In this document: piece by piece, positions 23,506 to 33,259 of the stretch
Numbering within the stretch: position 1 is the stretch's first letter
Layout: each line of letters opens with the position of its first letter
Assembly (NCBI GenBank): GCA_027922465.2
Contig: BQMF02000042.1
Location: forward strand, 496,001-560,000
Direction: 5' to 3'
Origin: Turritopsis dohrnii
Taxonomy: Eukaryota; Cnidaria; Hydrozoa; Anthoathecata; Oceaniidae
Length of the DNA stretch: 64,000 bases
Program-made: the position numbers and the translations under genes
The notes under the pieces: model-generated
The model's input: only the letters and a program-made list of their open reading frames with translations
Databases searched by the model: none
Told to the model about the DNA's origin: nothing

Positions 23506-26500
23506 TTAAACTATAACATCAATTAAATGTAACATATACTCTATATACTTACTCAGATAGTGGAAAACACAAAACAGATTCCACATTGTTGTTAACGTAC
23601 TCGGATGGCGGCTTCCTAGTATTTCCTTTTGAATATCCAACACGTCCTCATACAATTTCATCGATTCATCGTACTTGCCTTGATCTCTCAAAACACCGGC
23701 CAGGTTGGACTGTGTCGTTAACGTACTCGGATGGCAGCTTCCTAGTATTTCCTTTAGAATATCCAACACGTCCTCATACAATTTCATCGATTCATCGTAC
23801 TTGCCTTGATGTTTCAAAACACCGGCCAGGTTGGACTGTGTCGTTAACGTACTCGGATGGCGGCTTCCTAGTATTTCCTTTTCAATATCCAACACGTCCT
23901 CATACAATTTCATCGATTCATCGTACTTGCCTTGAAGTGTCAAAACACCGGCCAGGTTGGACTGTGTCGTTAACGTACTCGGATGGCGGCTTCCTAGTAT
24001 TTCCTTTTGAATATCCAACACGTCCTCATACAATTTCATCGATTCATCGTACTTGCCTTGATGTTTCAAAACACCGGCCAGGCTGGACTGTGTCGTTAAC
24101 GTACTCGGATGGCGGCTTCCTAGTATTTCCTTTAGAATATCCAACACGTCCTCATACAATTTAATCGATTCATCGTACTTGCCTTGATCTCTCAAAACAC
24201 CGGCCAGGTTGGACTGTGTCGTTAACGTACTCGGATGGCGGCTTCCTAGTATTTCCTTTAGAATATCCAACACGTCCTCATACAATTTCATCGATTCATC
24301 GTACTTGCCTTGATGTTGCAAAACACCGGCCAGGTTGGACTGTGTCGATAACGTACTCGGATGGCGGCTTCCTAGTATTTCCTTTCGAATATCCAACACG
24401 TCCTCATACAATTTCATCGATTCATCGTACTTGCCTTGATTTTGCAAAACACCGGCCAGGTTGGACTGTGTCGATAACGTATCCGGATGGCGGCTTCCTA
24501 GTATTTCCTTTCGAATATCCAACACGTCCTCATACAATTTCATCGATTCATCGTACTTGCCTTGAACTCTCAAAACACCGGCCAGGTTGGACTGTGTCGT
24601 TAACGTACTCGGATGGCGCCTTCCTAGTATTTCCTTTAGAATATCCAACACGTCCTCATACAATTTCATCGATTCATCGTACTTGCCTTGATCTCTCAAA
24701 ACACCGGCCAGGTTGGACTGTGTCGTTAACGTACTCGGATGGCGGCTTCCTAGTATTTCCTTTTCAATATCCAACACGTCCTCATACAATTTCATCGATT
24801 CATCGTACTTGCCTTGATCTTGCAAAACACCGGCCAGGTTGGACTGTGTCGTTAACGTACTCGGATGGCGGCTTCCTAGTATTTCCTTTAGAATATCCAA
24901 CACGTCCTCATACAATTTCATCGATTCATCGTACTTGCCTTGATGTTTCAAAACACCGGCCAGGTTGGACTGTGTCGTTAACGTACTCGGATGGCGGCTT
25001 CCTAGTATTTCCTTTAGAATATCCAACACGTCCTCATACAATTTAATCGATTCATCGTACTTGCCTTGATCTCTCAAAACACCGGCCAGGTTGGACTGTG
25101 TCGTTAACGTACTCGGATGGCGGCTTCCTAGTATTTCCTTTAGAATATCCAACACGTTCTCATACAATTTCATCGATTCATCGTACTTGCCTTGATGTTG
25201 CAAAACACCGGCCAGGTTGGACTGTGTCGATAACGTACTCGGATGGCGGCTTCCTAGTATTTCCTTTCGAATATCCAACACGTCCTCATACAATTTCATC
25301 GATTCATCGTACTTGCCTTGATTTTGCAAAACACCGGCCAGGTTGGACTGTGTCGATAACGTATCCGGATGGCGGCTTCCTAGTATTTCCTTTCGAATAT
25401 CCAACACGTCCTCATACAATTTCATCGATTCATCGTACTTGCCTTGATCTTGCAAAACACCGGCCAGGTTGGACTGTGTCTCTAAGGTACTCGAATGACG
25501 ACTTCCAAAAATGGATTTTCGCATTTTATAGATTTCTGTAAATGTGATTGCAGCCTTACGATGGAATCCGTTATTGAGTTTTTTTGATGCTTTTTGTTCC
25601 TTCACCGCTATTGCTGTTGGATGTGATTTCGAAAGAAGAATTTTCACTTGTTTGCCCAAGTTTTTTAAGATTTCGTCGCTTTCACGAATTCTTCCCGCTG
25701 TTTTCAGTACTTCTGATAGTTTGAGTTTGACTTGATATGTAACTGGATTTTCATCGCCATAGTCAACTATACATTCTTTGTATGCGTTATGAATTGTTCT
25801 ATATGCTGTTTGATAATCACCTATAAGTAGATGAGAGTCACCAAGGCACAGTTGCAATTCTAATCCAATTTTACTTCTATTATGCGAGGGAATACTTTTT
25901 AGTAATGTTTTAATTTCTTCAAAGTTAGCAGTGTGCAATGATGTCTTTAGTTTTAACAACGTGATTCTTAATTGAGACTTGATGTCAATATCTTGGACGT
26001 TCCATATGTGGTTGTCTATGATATTTTGGAGTCCATCAAGATTTTCCTTACTTTCAAATAAACATTTACCATGTAGATAAAGAATTTTGGATTGGGTATT
26101 CGAGTTGACTGTTTGTATAGTATTAGGCTTGACAAGTTCTTCCATTATTTCTTTGCAGTTCCCATAATCGCCATTCCTGTTGAAGGACTTGGCTTTCAAA
26201 TAGTTAATGTAGATCAATTCTTCATTTGAAAATGTGAAGTGCTCTTGCCAACAATTTAAGTGATAGACAGCGTTTTCGAATTGGCCATGATTTAGCAATG
26301 ATCGTACTGATCCTTTAACAATATCAATGATTCCATCAATTCTTCCCATTTCGGTAGTGTTTGACAAAATACAGCGATAAATGTGATTAGACCAGTATTC
26401 TCCAAACTGAAAATGCTTGTGGTTCTGATTTTCTTTAATGGCATTTCTACACATGCTTATAACATCGCTGATGGCTCTTCGCTTCTCCATCACTGACATT

Positions 26501-27951
26501 GATTCTTGAATAACGGATTGCAATAACGAATGTATGGACATATTTTGAGTGGCCTCATCAAACTGTACCAAAGAATACTTAGATAGCAGGGATGTTGCGT
26601 CTAACAAAGCCTTTGACCCAACATCATCTAATTTTTGAAGGAAGGTTTGACTAATCGATTTCCCATTGATGATCGACATGATGAATGCGCTTCGTGTAGC
26701 GGTTGAATTTAGTTTTACTTCATTTAGTGCCATCTGATATGTGGCCCATATGGTCTTTTCGGTATTGATAGGATAATTTTCAGGATCGTCGACCATCGCA
26801 GCAGCATAATATGTTTTCAACATTTCCACGCATTTCTTAACCGTAATTCCTGTAGTTTTCATGTACGCAATAACCAGCTGCAATGCCAATGGAAGACATC
26901 CTATTTGTTCAGCTAATTCTTCATAGATTTCTGTGGCTTCTCCATTACTGCGCTCTTCTTTCAAAATTTTTACGGTAGCATCCCGTGCTAAAAAAGGTAG
27001 TTTTAAATGATCAAAGGGTTGTCCCCATTGCGTATTCTGGCTTGTAATCAATACATCTCCTTTATAGCCATTAAATTTGGGAAGATATCGCTTAATTTCT
27101 CCAAAATTTTTGACATTGTCCAACACAAGGATATGATTCCGTTGTGACAGAAATTCATATACTCTTTTAACCATAACAGTTCCACTGATGGTTTGACCGT
27201 TGCTGTCAAGGCTTGACAACCCAATCTCTTGCGAGACGTCCAGTAAATCTTTCTCGATGGTATTTTGGTTTTCTGCATTTACAAAAACGATGTTGTGGTT
27301 GTAGTACGATTTGAACTGGTGGCAGTAGGCGCGCGCAAGTTCCGACTTTCCGGACCCAGACAATCCGGATATCACCACTCTTCTTTTTCCATTAATAAAT
27401 GATTGATGCAGCCAAGAAATTTCGTTGTCTCTACCGTCAAAGTTGTTTACAACCTCTAGTAAACCAAATTCTATATTTTCTGGATCTTCATACATTGGAC
27501 GGTTAATGATGCGTTCTATTTCATTTTGTGGACAGCCTAAGTCGAATAAACAGTGGGAGAAAGTTTGGATGGTTTTTTGGAACTTTCCTGTTGAAATCAA
27601 GCCAAGGTGAGCGTTAGTATTCCTCAGTTTTCTGAATGTGTCAAGTTGGTTGATGTGGTCAACACTGAGGCTGCAACAGGTTCTCATGATCAAGATCACT
27701 GATGTGGCATCCAAAGTGTATACAAAAGTTTTCTTAGAACTTGGAAACAACATCTTCCACTGATCACTGCCAATTTCGCCTTTGTTCCTAAGTCTAGAAA
27801 AGTCCTTTATCGAATTACTCAAGAATTTAAAGAAATCTGTCGGGTCTTTGGGCACGTTATAGTCATTGTGCATAATCTCAATGATCCTTTTCAAACCGTA
27901 GCAAGCTAAGCGATCAATCCGTCTGCGCTTGTTGTCTTCACTTGAATTCAT
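23506..27951 (-). CDS. STAND/NLR-like receptor: HEPN-like + NB-ARC + near-identical TPR array
   Basis: An uninterrupted frame of 1,481 codons from ATG 27951. I chose this start because a clear acceptor (TTTTTCACAG) lies 7 nt upstream, so the longer open frame to 27999 is intron or 5' UTR. Residues about 15-135 resemble the DZIP3-type HEPN domain (QWKMLFP, then a RNTNAH motif fitting R-x4-H at 110-115). The NTPase follows: Walker A GLSGSGKS at 196-203, Walker B ILVLDNV near 274-280, VLITSQ near 300, GCLPLAL at 351-357, and an MHD-like IHSLL near 473. Residues 510-813 are diverged helical repeats. From about 814 come sixteen 42-residue kinesin-light-chain-type TPRs, of which 2-15 are nearly identical. 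The last is cut off: a strong donor CTGA/GTAAGTAT at 23553 suggests splicing there, so the final residues to 23506 are probably intronic. By analogy such proteins are cytosolic sensors that oligomerise on ligand binding. The ligand is unknown. Confidence 0.93.
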   Translation of the reverse strand: MNSSEDNKRRRIDRLACYGLKRIIEIMHNDYNVPKDPTDFFKFLSNSIKDFSRLRNKGEIGSDQWKMLFPSSKKTFVYTLDATSVILIMRTCCSLSVDHINQLDTFRKLRNTNAHLGLISTGKFQKTIQTFSHCLFDLGCPQNEIERIINRPMYEDPENIEFGLLEVVNNFDGRDNEISWLHQSFINGKRRVVISGLSGSGKSELARAYCHQFKSYYNHNIVFVNAENQNTIEKDLLDVSQEIGLSSLDSNGQTISGTVMVKRVYEFLSQRNHILVLDNVKNFGEIKRYLPKFNGYKGDVLITSQNTQWGQPFDHLKLPFLARDATVKILKEERSNGEATEIYEELAEQIGCLPLALQLVIAYMKTTGITVKKCVEMLKTYYAAAMVDDPENYPINTEKTIWATYQMALNEVKLNSTATRSAFIMSIINGKSISQTFLQKLDDVGSKALLDATSLLSKYSLVQFDEATQNMSIHSLLQSVIQESMSVMEKRRAISDVISMCRNAIKENQNHKHFQFGEYWSNHIYRCILSNTTEMGRIDGIIDIVKGSVRSLLNHGQFENAVYHLNCWQEHFTFSNEELIYINYLKAKSFNRNGDYGNCKEIMEELVKPNTIQTVNSNTQSKILYLHGKCLFESKENLDGLQNIIDNHIWNVQDIDIKSQLRITLLKLKTSLHTANFEEIKTLLKSIPSHNRSKIGLELQLCLGDSHLLIGDYQTAYRTIHNAYKECIVDYGDENPVTYQVKLKLSEVLKTAGRIRESDEILKNLGKQVKILLSKSHPTAIAVKEQKASKKLNNGFHRKAAITFTEIYKMRKSIFGSRHSSTLETQSNLAGVLQDQGKYDESMKLYEDVLDIRKEILGSRHPDTLSTQSNLAGVLQNQGKYDESMKLYEDVLDIRKEILGSRHPSTLSTQSNLAGVLQHQGKYDESMKLYENVLDILKEILGSRHPSTLTTQSNLAGVLRDQGKYDESIKLYEDVLDILKEILGSRHPSTLTTQSNLAGVLKHQGKYDESMKLYEDVLDILKEILGSRHPSTLTTQSNLAGVLQDQGKYDESMKLYEDVLDIEKEILGSRHPSTLTTQSNLAGVLRDQGKYDESMKLYEDVLDILKEILGRRHPSTLTTQSNLAGVLRVQGKYDESMKLYEDVLDIRKEILGSRHPDTLSTQSNLAGVLQNQGKYDESMKLYEDVLDIRKEILGSRHPSTLSTQSNLAGVLQHQGKYDESMKLYEDVLDILKEILGSRHPSTLTTQSNLAGVLRDQGKYDESIKLYEDVLDILKEILGSRHPSTLTTQSSLAGVLKHQGKYDESMKLYEDVLDIQKEILGSRHPSTLTTQSNLAGVLTLQGKYDESMKLYEDVLDIEKEILGSRHPSTLTTQSNLAGVLKHQGKYDESMKLYEDVLDILKEILGSCHPSTLTTQSNLAGVLRDQGKYDESMKLYEDVLDIQKEILGSRHPSTLTTMWNLFCVFHYLSKYIEYMLHLIDVIV
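23584..25515 (-). repeat. 126-bp tandem repeat array encoding TPR units
   Basis: About 15.5 units of exactly 126 bp, kept in frame. Units 2-5 and 9-12 are the same series. The seven-unit block 25386-24505 and its copy 24504-23623 are related by an 882-bp shift. Differences between units cluster at unit positions 8 (S/D), 11 (T/S), 21 (Q/R/K/T), 22 (D/N/H/V/L) and 40 (R/L/E/Q). The rest is almost invariant at the DNA level. Confidence 0.95.
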
Positions 27952-27996
27952 TCTTAACTGTGAAAAAGAAAATACATATAAACATATTGAAGAAAA

Positions 27997-28263
27997 CAAA
28001 TTTAGTATTTTACTGATATTCTTGCGATTACCGACTCATATTTAAATTGTAATATCACCACGTTACAAATAAGCCACGACACGATAACTACGCACGCCTT
28101 CAATGATCACAAACTCACATGTGCAAGACTAATATGTAACGACATTTATACAAATACATATACACCCTATGGGACACAAAATATGCGCAAACGACTCCAC
28201 GGATTCCGTGTCCATGGAGACAAAATGTGAACTGAACATAACACGAAATACATAAACACAACA
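27997..28263 (-). repeat. 3' LTR of BEL/Pao element
   Basis: On the element strand it begins TGTTGTGTTTATG and ends CTAAATTTG. It ends 46 bp upstream of the STAND gene start codon, in the same orientation. Confidence 0.92.
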
Positions 28264-28445
28264 ACTGGCTCCCCTCAAGATGTCGTATCATCTTGAAATA
28301 TTAAGCAGGCTCCTCGTCGTGGAATCTCTTTACTCTTTACTCTCTCTCTCAATTTCGTAATTGGCCGATGTTATTTACTTCTTCCATCTGGTCCACTAAT
28401 CTCAACTCCTGCAACATTGATCACGGCCACTGATTGTTTCTCTAA

Positions 28446-30945
28446 TTATACGAATTTTCCAACGATTTCTAGTAATGTTATCAGATTCAGTAACACCACA
28501 TCTCCAATTTGAAAATTCCTTGTCCTTTTTTGCCAAATTTGGCGTTTTTGCAAACTTTGGAGGTACTCTTTTTGCCATCTTTCCCAGAACTCGTCAGCTA
28601 TGTGCTGTACACGTTTCCATTGTTTGCGGAAATACAGAGATGATACTTCAAAGTTTCCTGGTAGCGGTAGTACAACCTTCGATTTTGAAGTCAGCAACAA
28701 CATCGGTGTAATTGGCACCGGACTAAAAGGATCATTTATGCTTTCGATGGAAAGAGGTCTTGAATTGACAATATTCTCCGCTTCCATCAGTAAAGTGGCG
28801 AGAGATTCGTCGGTTTAGGAAGCACCATGAGTCAGAAGTAGGATTGCTCTCGTTGATCGAATTAGTCTTTCCCATGTACCCCCCCCCCCCCCCTATCAGA
28901 AGCATGTGGGTGGATTCTTTGCTTATCCATTTCAGCAAGCAATCTCTTGAGTTCATTTTCGGCACCAACAAAATTCGTTCCATTATCACATCGTAATTCT
29001 CTGATGTTGCCTCAACGAGCGATGAATCTACGCAAACATAAAATGAATGAATCGGTTTCAATAGTATGGGCGACTTCAATGTGGATAACTCTACATGCCA
29101 TACACGTGAAGATGCAGCCGTATCGTTTTATCATTTTTCTCCATTGTTTATTAAGGAACGGTCCGAAAAAATCTACCTGACAGTAAGTGAATGGTGGACT
29201 AGGAGATAATCTATTTTTTGGTAAATCTGCCATTATTTGACTTCCTAATTTCCCTCTCAGCATACGACATATTACTTATTTATGGATGATGGACTTGACT
29301 GTGTTATTTGCATAAATAACCCAAAAACCATTTTGCCTCAATTCATTGAGAGTGCCACATCTTTCTGAATGTTTGACATTTACGTGGCACCATAATATGA
29401 TTAATCGAGTTATGTGTTGATTTTTAGGTAAGATAATTGGATGCTTCAAATTGAAATCAACATCCATATTTGAAAGTCATCCTCCGCAATTTACTTTGCT
29501 TCTTTTTCGCATTAGATATGAAACGAAGTACGAAAGCCATTGTTCTCACACACTTCATATAACTTGAGAATTTGTTGAAAAACGTTAAAACTGTATTCGT
29601 TATGGTCGTAGCCAACACATTTATATTTCTCTTCAGTTCTTTATCGTTCGAATCAATCGTAAAATTTTTTAATGGATCAGGCCATGTATCTGGCTTTTGC
29701 CACAAAAAAACTGGTCCTTGGAACCAACGTGTGCTGCGTTTGATTTGATAAGTCGCAAGACGTCATCAGCAGGATTTAAACAAGATGACACATATCTCCA
29801 TTGTCCTGCTTTGGATGAATTGGACTCGGTTAACCACGTTGATCTGAAAACGTTTTGCTTCATTAGAGATATAACCAAGAACAACATTGCTATCAGTCCA
29901 GAAAAATTCTTCGTCAATTTTTACATCTTGAAGTTCATTCTTTAAAAGTTGACTACTTTTCACAGCAACTGTCGCAGCAGTGAGTTCCAATCTGGGAATT
30001 GTGTAATCGCAGCAGTACACCAAATAAAGAATTAATGAAATCAGGTCCTTGCATTAGTTGATTATTTAAAGACACTCCGTTGTATTTTGCGCTACAATCA
30101 ATAACCACTCTAATTTTCCCGGGTTTGTGAGGGTGATAGACGCCATGACGGGGTAAATACCAAACTTTTCCATCTTTTCCCTTTAATTGATCGGATGGTA
30201 TTCTTCGAGTGATTCCTTTACTGAATAGGTCATTCATAAATGTGACGTAATGATCTTTAAATTCTGAATTCTTCTCAAGTTTATGCTTAATCCAACGACA
30301 TCTGACGGCTACCTGTTCATGGTTATTTGGCATGAAACTATTGAATGGCAAAGGGAGTTGATAATGCCCATCAACAAGCACTATTTCCTGATCCATAGTA
30401 CTCATGAATTGTACATCTTCCTGTGAGAAGAGGTGATTTTTCTTTGAGAAAAGCGAAGATTGTTGATTTGTAAATGATTCTTCGAATTTCGTTGTGTACA
30501 TTTGACGCAAGATTTTTTCAATGGTTACATCGTCTAACTTATCTTCAACGATAAAGTGATGTGAGGCAAGTGAATCGTTATGGACCTCCTTCACGGCTAT
30601 TCTATTGCATGAAATTTTGTTATTTGGAGGAAGATTATTAACTGGTCCTACAATGCTCCATCCAAGCCTAGATCTGAAAGCATAAGGACCACCATCTTTG
30701 CCAGGTATCAACTCTAACGGTTCTTGAGCAGCTGGACAGTTTGCACCAATTGGCAATCCTACTGGCAAATTTTTATCTTTGACTGCACAGAATTCCACAA
30801 TGTCTCTTAAATGGGTCCATTGTTTTATTTTCTTTGGGGTTGGAATTTCCTCACGATCAATAGGCAAATTATATCTGCTATAAGTCTTCGGCAGAGAGAC
30901 ATGCTCGTGATTTACTGGATTTGTAACAACTAATCCATCTATCAT
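28446..30945 (-). pseudogene. BEL/Pao pol remnant (RT, RNase H, integrase) with internal deletion
   Basis: 30945-29953 carries the linker and start of RT (SRLGWSIVGPV, then RVVIDCSAKYNG). At about 30020 it jumps straight to the RNase H segment (IPRLELTAATVAV, then FFWTDSNVVLGYI). The RT palm with its YVDD-type box, roughly 300 residues in the family, is absent. Integrase follows: zinc-finger region 29467-29276, core near 29200-29012 (QVDFFGPF, then HIEVAH), and a C-terminal IGDVVLL near 28490. A protease-like LDNCSQGTF sits just upstream at about 31060. Frameshifts separate the blocks, one of them at a run of C at about 28879-28893. It cannot encode an active polymerase. Confidence 0.88.
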
Positions 30946-31059
30946 CTGTTATATCTCACTGTCTTCTCCTGTCATTGTTTTGATGACGATTTCCGTACTT
31001 GTTCCCTTCAAATTCATTTGTTTGAGAACATCATTTGTGACAAACGTCCCTTGACTACA

Positions 31060-33223
31060 GTTGTCAAGCATAGCATAAACTTTCAATTTCTTCATGGAGG
31101 CTGGATGAGATAAAACTACTGGAACAATTGACAGGCTTTATAACACCAGGTCTGGTATTGGTTTAATTGCAGGTGATTTCTTTTGAAATAGTGCACCCAT
31201 TCGTCAATTTATTATCTCTATCTTTGTTTTCTTTATTCATTACATATGAAAGGCTTGTGTCCTCTCTTTTATCTCCTTCAGTTCATCCATTTTCTTGACT
31301 CGTATTTGCAGTGTAGCCATGTAACATGGTAGGATGTTTTCGTTTGCATATAACACAAGTTAACTTCATTCTGCAGCAACGAAAACTGTGCAATCTGGAT
31401 ATAGGATTTAAACATCCGTAACAAAGTTTCTGCTCTGATACGAATTTGTTACGCTCAGAAACATCCTTCTTGAGAATTTTCTGACTATCCTTTAAGCTGT
31501 GTGGATTTTTTCAGGCACAGCTTTCGTTCTTTGTTGCATTCATTCCAATTGCATTTGCTTTCATAGTTTTTCCTAGAATTTCTTTCTTTCCTTTTAGGTC
31601 ATTTATTGCTTCTTTGGCGTAAAGTGGATCGTTCACCAGTGTAGTTTCATTGTCTATAAATTGAACGAAGGGAACCTGTAAGGGTAGCTTTTCTGTTGTG
31701 AGACTGTCTTGTCTGTAACACTTTTCTGTTCCATCTTTCTTGTAGAGATGAAGGAAGTTTAGATTGCATTATGCGTAATGTATCAGGTGCATTTAGCTCA
31801 CTCTTAATACGACCCGATGACATACCACTGTGGCAGCGCACAAGGAAATTATGAAACTTTCGGATTTCCTTCGGAGTCGCCATGCTTCACTGCAGGCCAA
31901 TCTCTCAATTCCTTTCCATAGGCGTTAACAAGTCGAAATGGGTCACCATATCGTTTCTTGAGTAGTTTCTTTGCATTACTGTAACAAACATTTGAACTGT
32001 CACGTATACAACCCTTTATCAGATCTTTTGGTTCTCCATGACAGTATTTTATAAGTCTTGTAAGTTTTTCTCTTTCATCAGATATTTTACGTTCAACTGC
32101 CTCTTCGAATGATTCCATGAAATATTGGCAATCTAGAGGATCTCCATCGAATTTTTCGCTTTCAATCTCCGGCGCACTTTGTTGGAGTAGCAGGTGGCAT
32201 AACAATTTCCCAGTTGAATTTTCGTCGTTTAATGAGTTGGTTTTTCTGGATGATTCCCATTTCGCATTGTCAAGACAGCTTTCACGCTCACATCTGCCGC
32301 ATGCATACAAATCGCCTTTACAGACACCTGATCTTTCAAAGCGTCTGTAAAATACGTAATGACAACACCTACAACATAGAGCACCCATATTGCACTCATC
32401 AGCTTTGTTTTTGCTCTTAACATATTGATCAGAACCCAGATTATGATTATCGTATTCACTTTTTCTTGTAACATCGTCATGAGTAGGATGCTCAAGTAAC
32501 TTCTCCGTTCCCTTTAACCATTCAGTGCATTTCGAAGAAGTATCAGCTATTGGAATTCTTAATTTGCTTCCTTGACTTAGTGAGGAAACATAGTGTTCAT
32601 CTTCTTCTTGATAAATATTCATTTTTGCTTTTGCCTTCGCGATTTCTTCCTGGATGCAGAGACGCTGGAGGTTTGATTTTGCAGAATTGATTAATTCTTT
32701 GGCCGCTAATTTTTTATCTGTTTTTAACTGTGCTGCTTGCTCTCGTGGAAATGCGACTTTTCGTTCCTCGCGACTTTACAGACCTATTGGCTTTCAGCAG
32801 ATCGCTTGAAGAGAGCAATTTACGATCGGATAGTTCTGATTTCTTCGTTACTTTAGCGGGTTCGATATCGCCAACGTTAGGTACTTCAATGTTCGAAGTA
32901 TTATTTACCTTTGTTGCAGAGTCATCCATCCATTTTCTTGCGAAAACAAGTGCTTCCACAACCTCTCTATCTAGTTTAACAATAATTTCTTCACATTCGA
33001 TCTTTTCTTCCTCCGAGACCAACAGCGCGCAATATTCTTTATGTACAGTCACCAATTCTTTCATTCCAATATCCAGTTTCGAGTAATACTTCTCTACCAT
33101 TTCGAAATCACCAACACCTGTAGCATCATAAATCTTCCCAACTAACTGGTTGATTTTCCTTATTAAAAATGTTCTTGCTTTCATCTTTAATGACAAAATA
33201 TATTGTTCCCCTTTTTCTGTCAT
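31060..33223 (-). pseudogene. BEL/Pao gag and protease-like remnant
   Basis: 33223-32714 is an acidic/basic helical gag-like N-terminus. 32622-31849 and 31883-31647 continue gag in shifted frames (for example ESEKFDGDPLDCQYFMESF, typical of BEL/Pao gag). A zinc-knuckle-like stretch (LCYGCLNP, then TCVICKRKHPTMLH) lies near 31420-31310, before the protease-like block. Stops and shifts make it non-functional. Confidence 0.8.
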
Positions 33224-33259
33224 TTTATGACTACGGTTGCCTTCACTACCCGAGTATCA

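Noticed and set aside
23586..25541. Long plus-strand open frames across the TPR array (repeating TYSDGGFLVFP)
   Set aside because: They are the antisense of the 126-bp TPR repeat. The unit is a multiple of three, so an open antisense frame repeats automatically. The minus strand has the conserved domains.
27952..27999. STAND start codon at 27999
   Set aside because: A strong polypyrimidine tract and CAG acceptor lie between 27999 and the ATG at 27951, and 27997 onward is LTR sequence.
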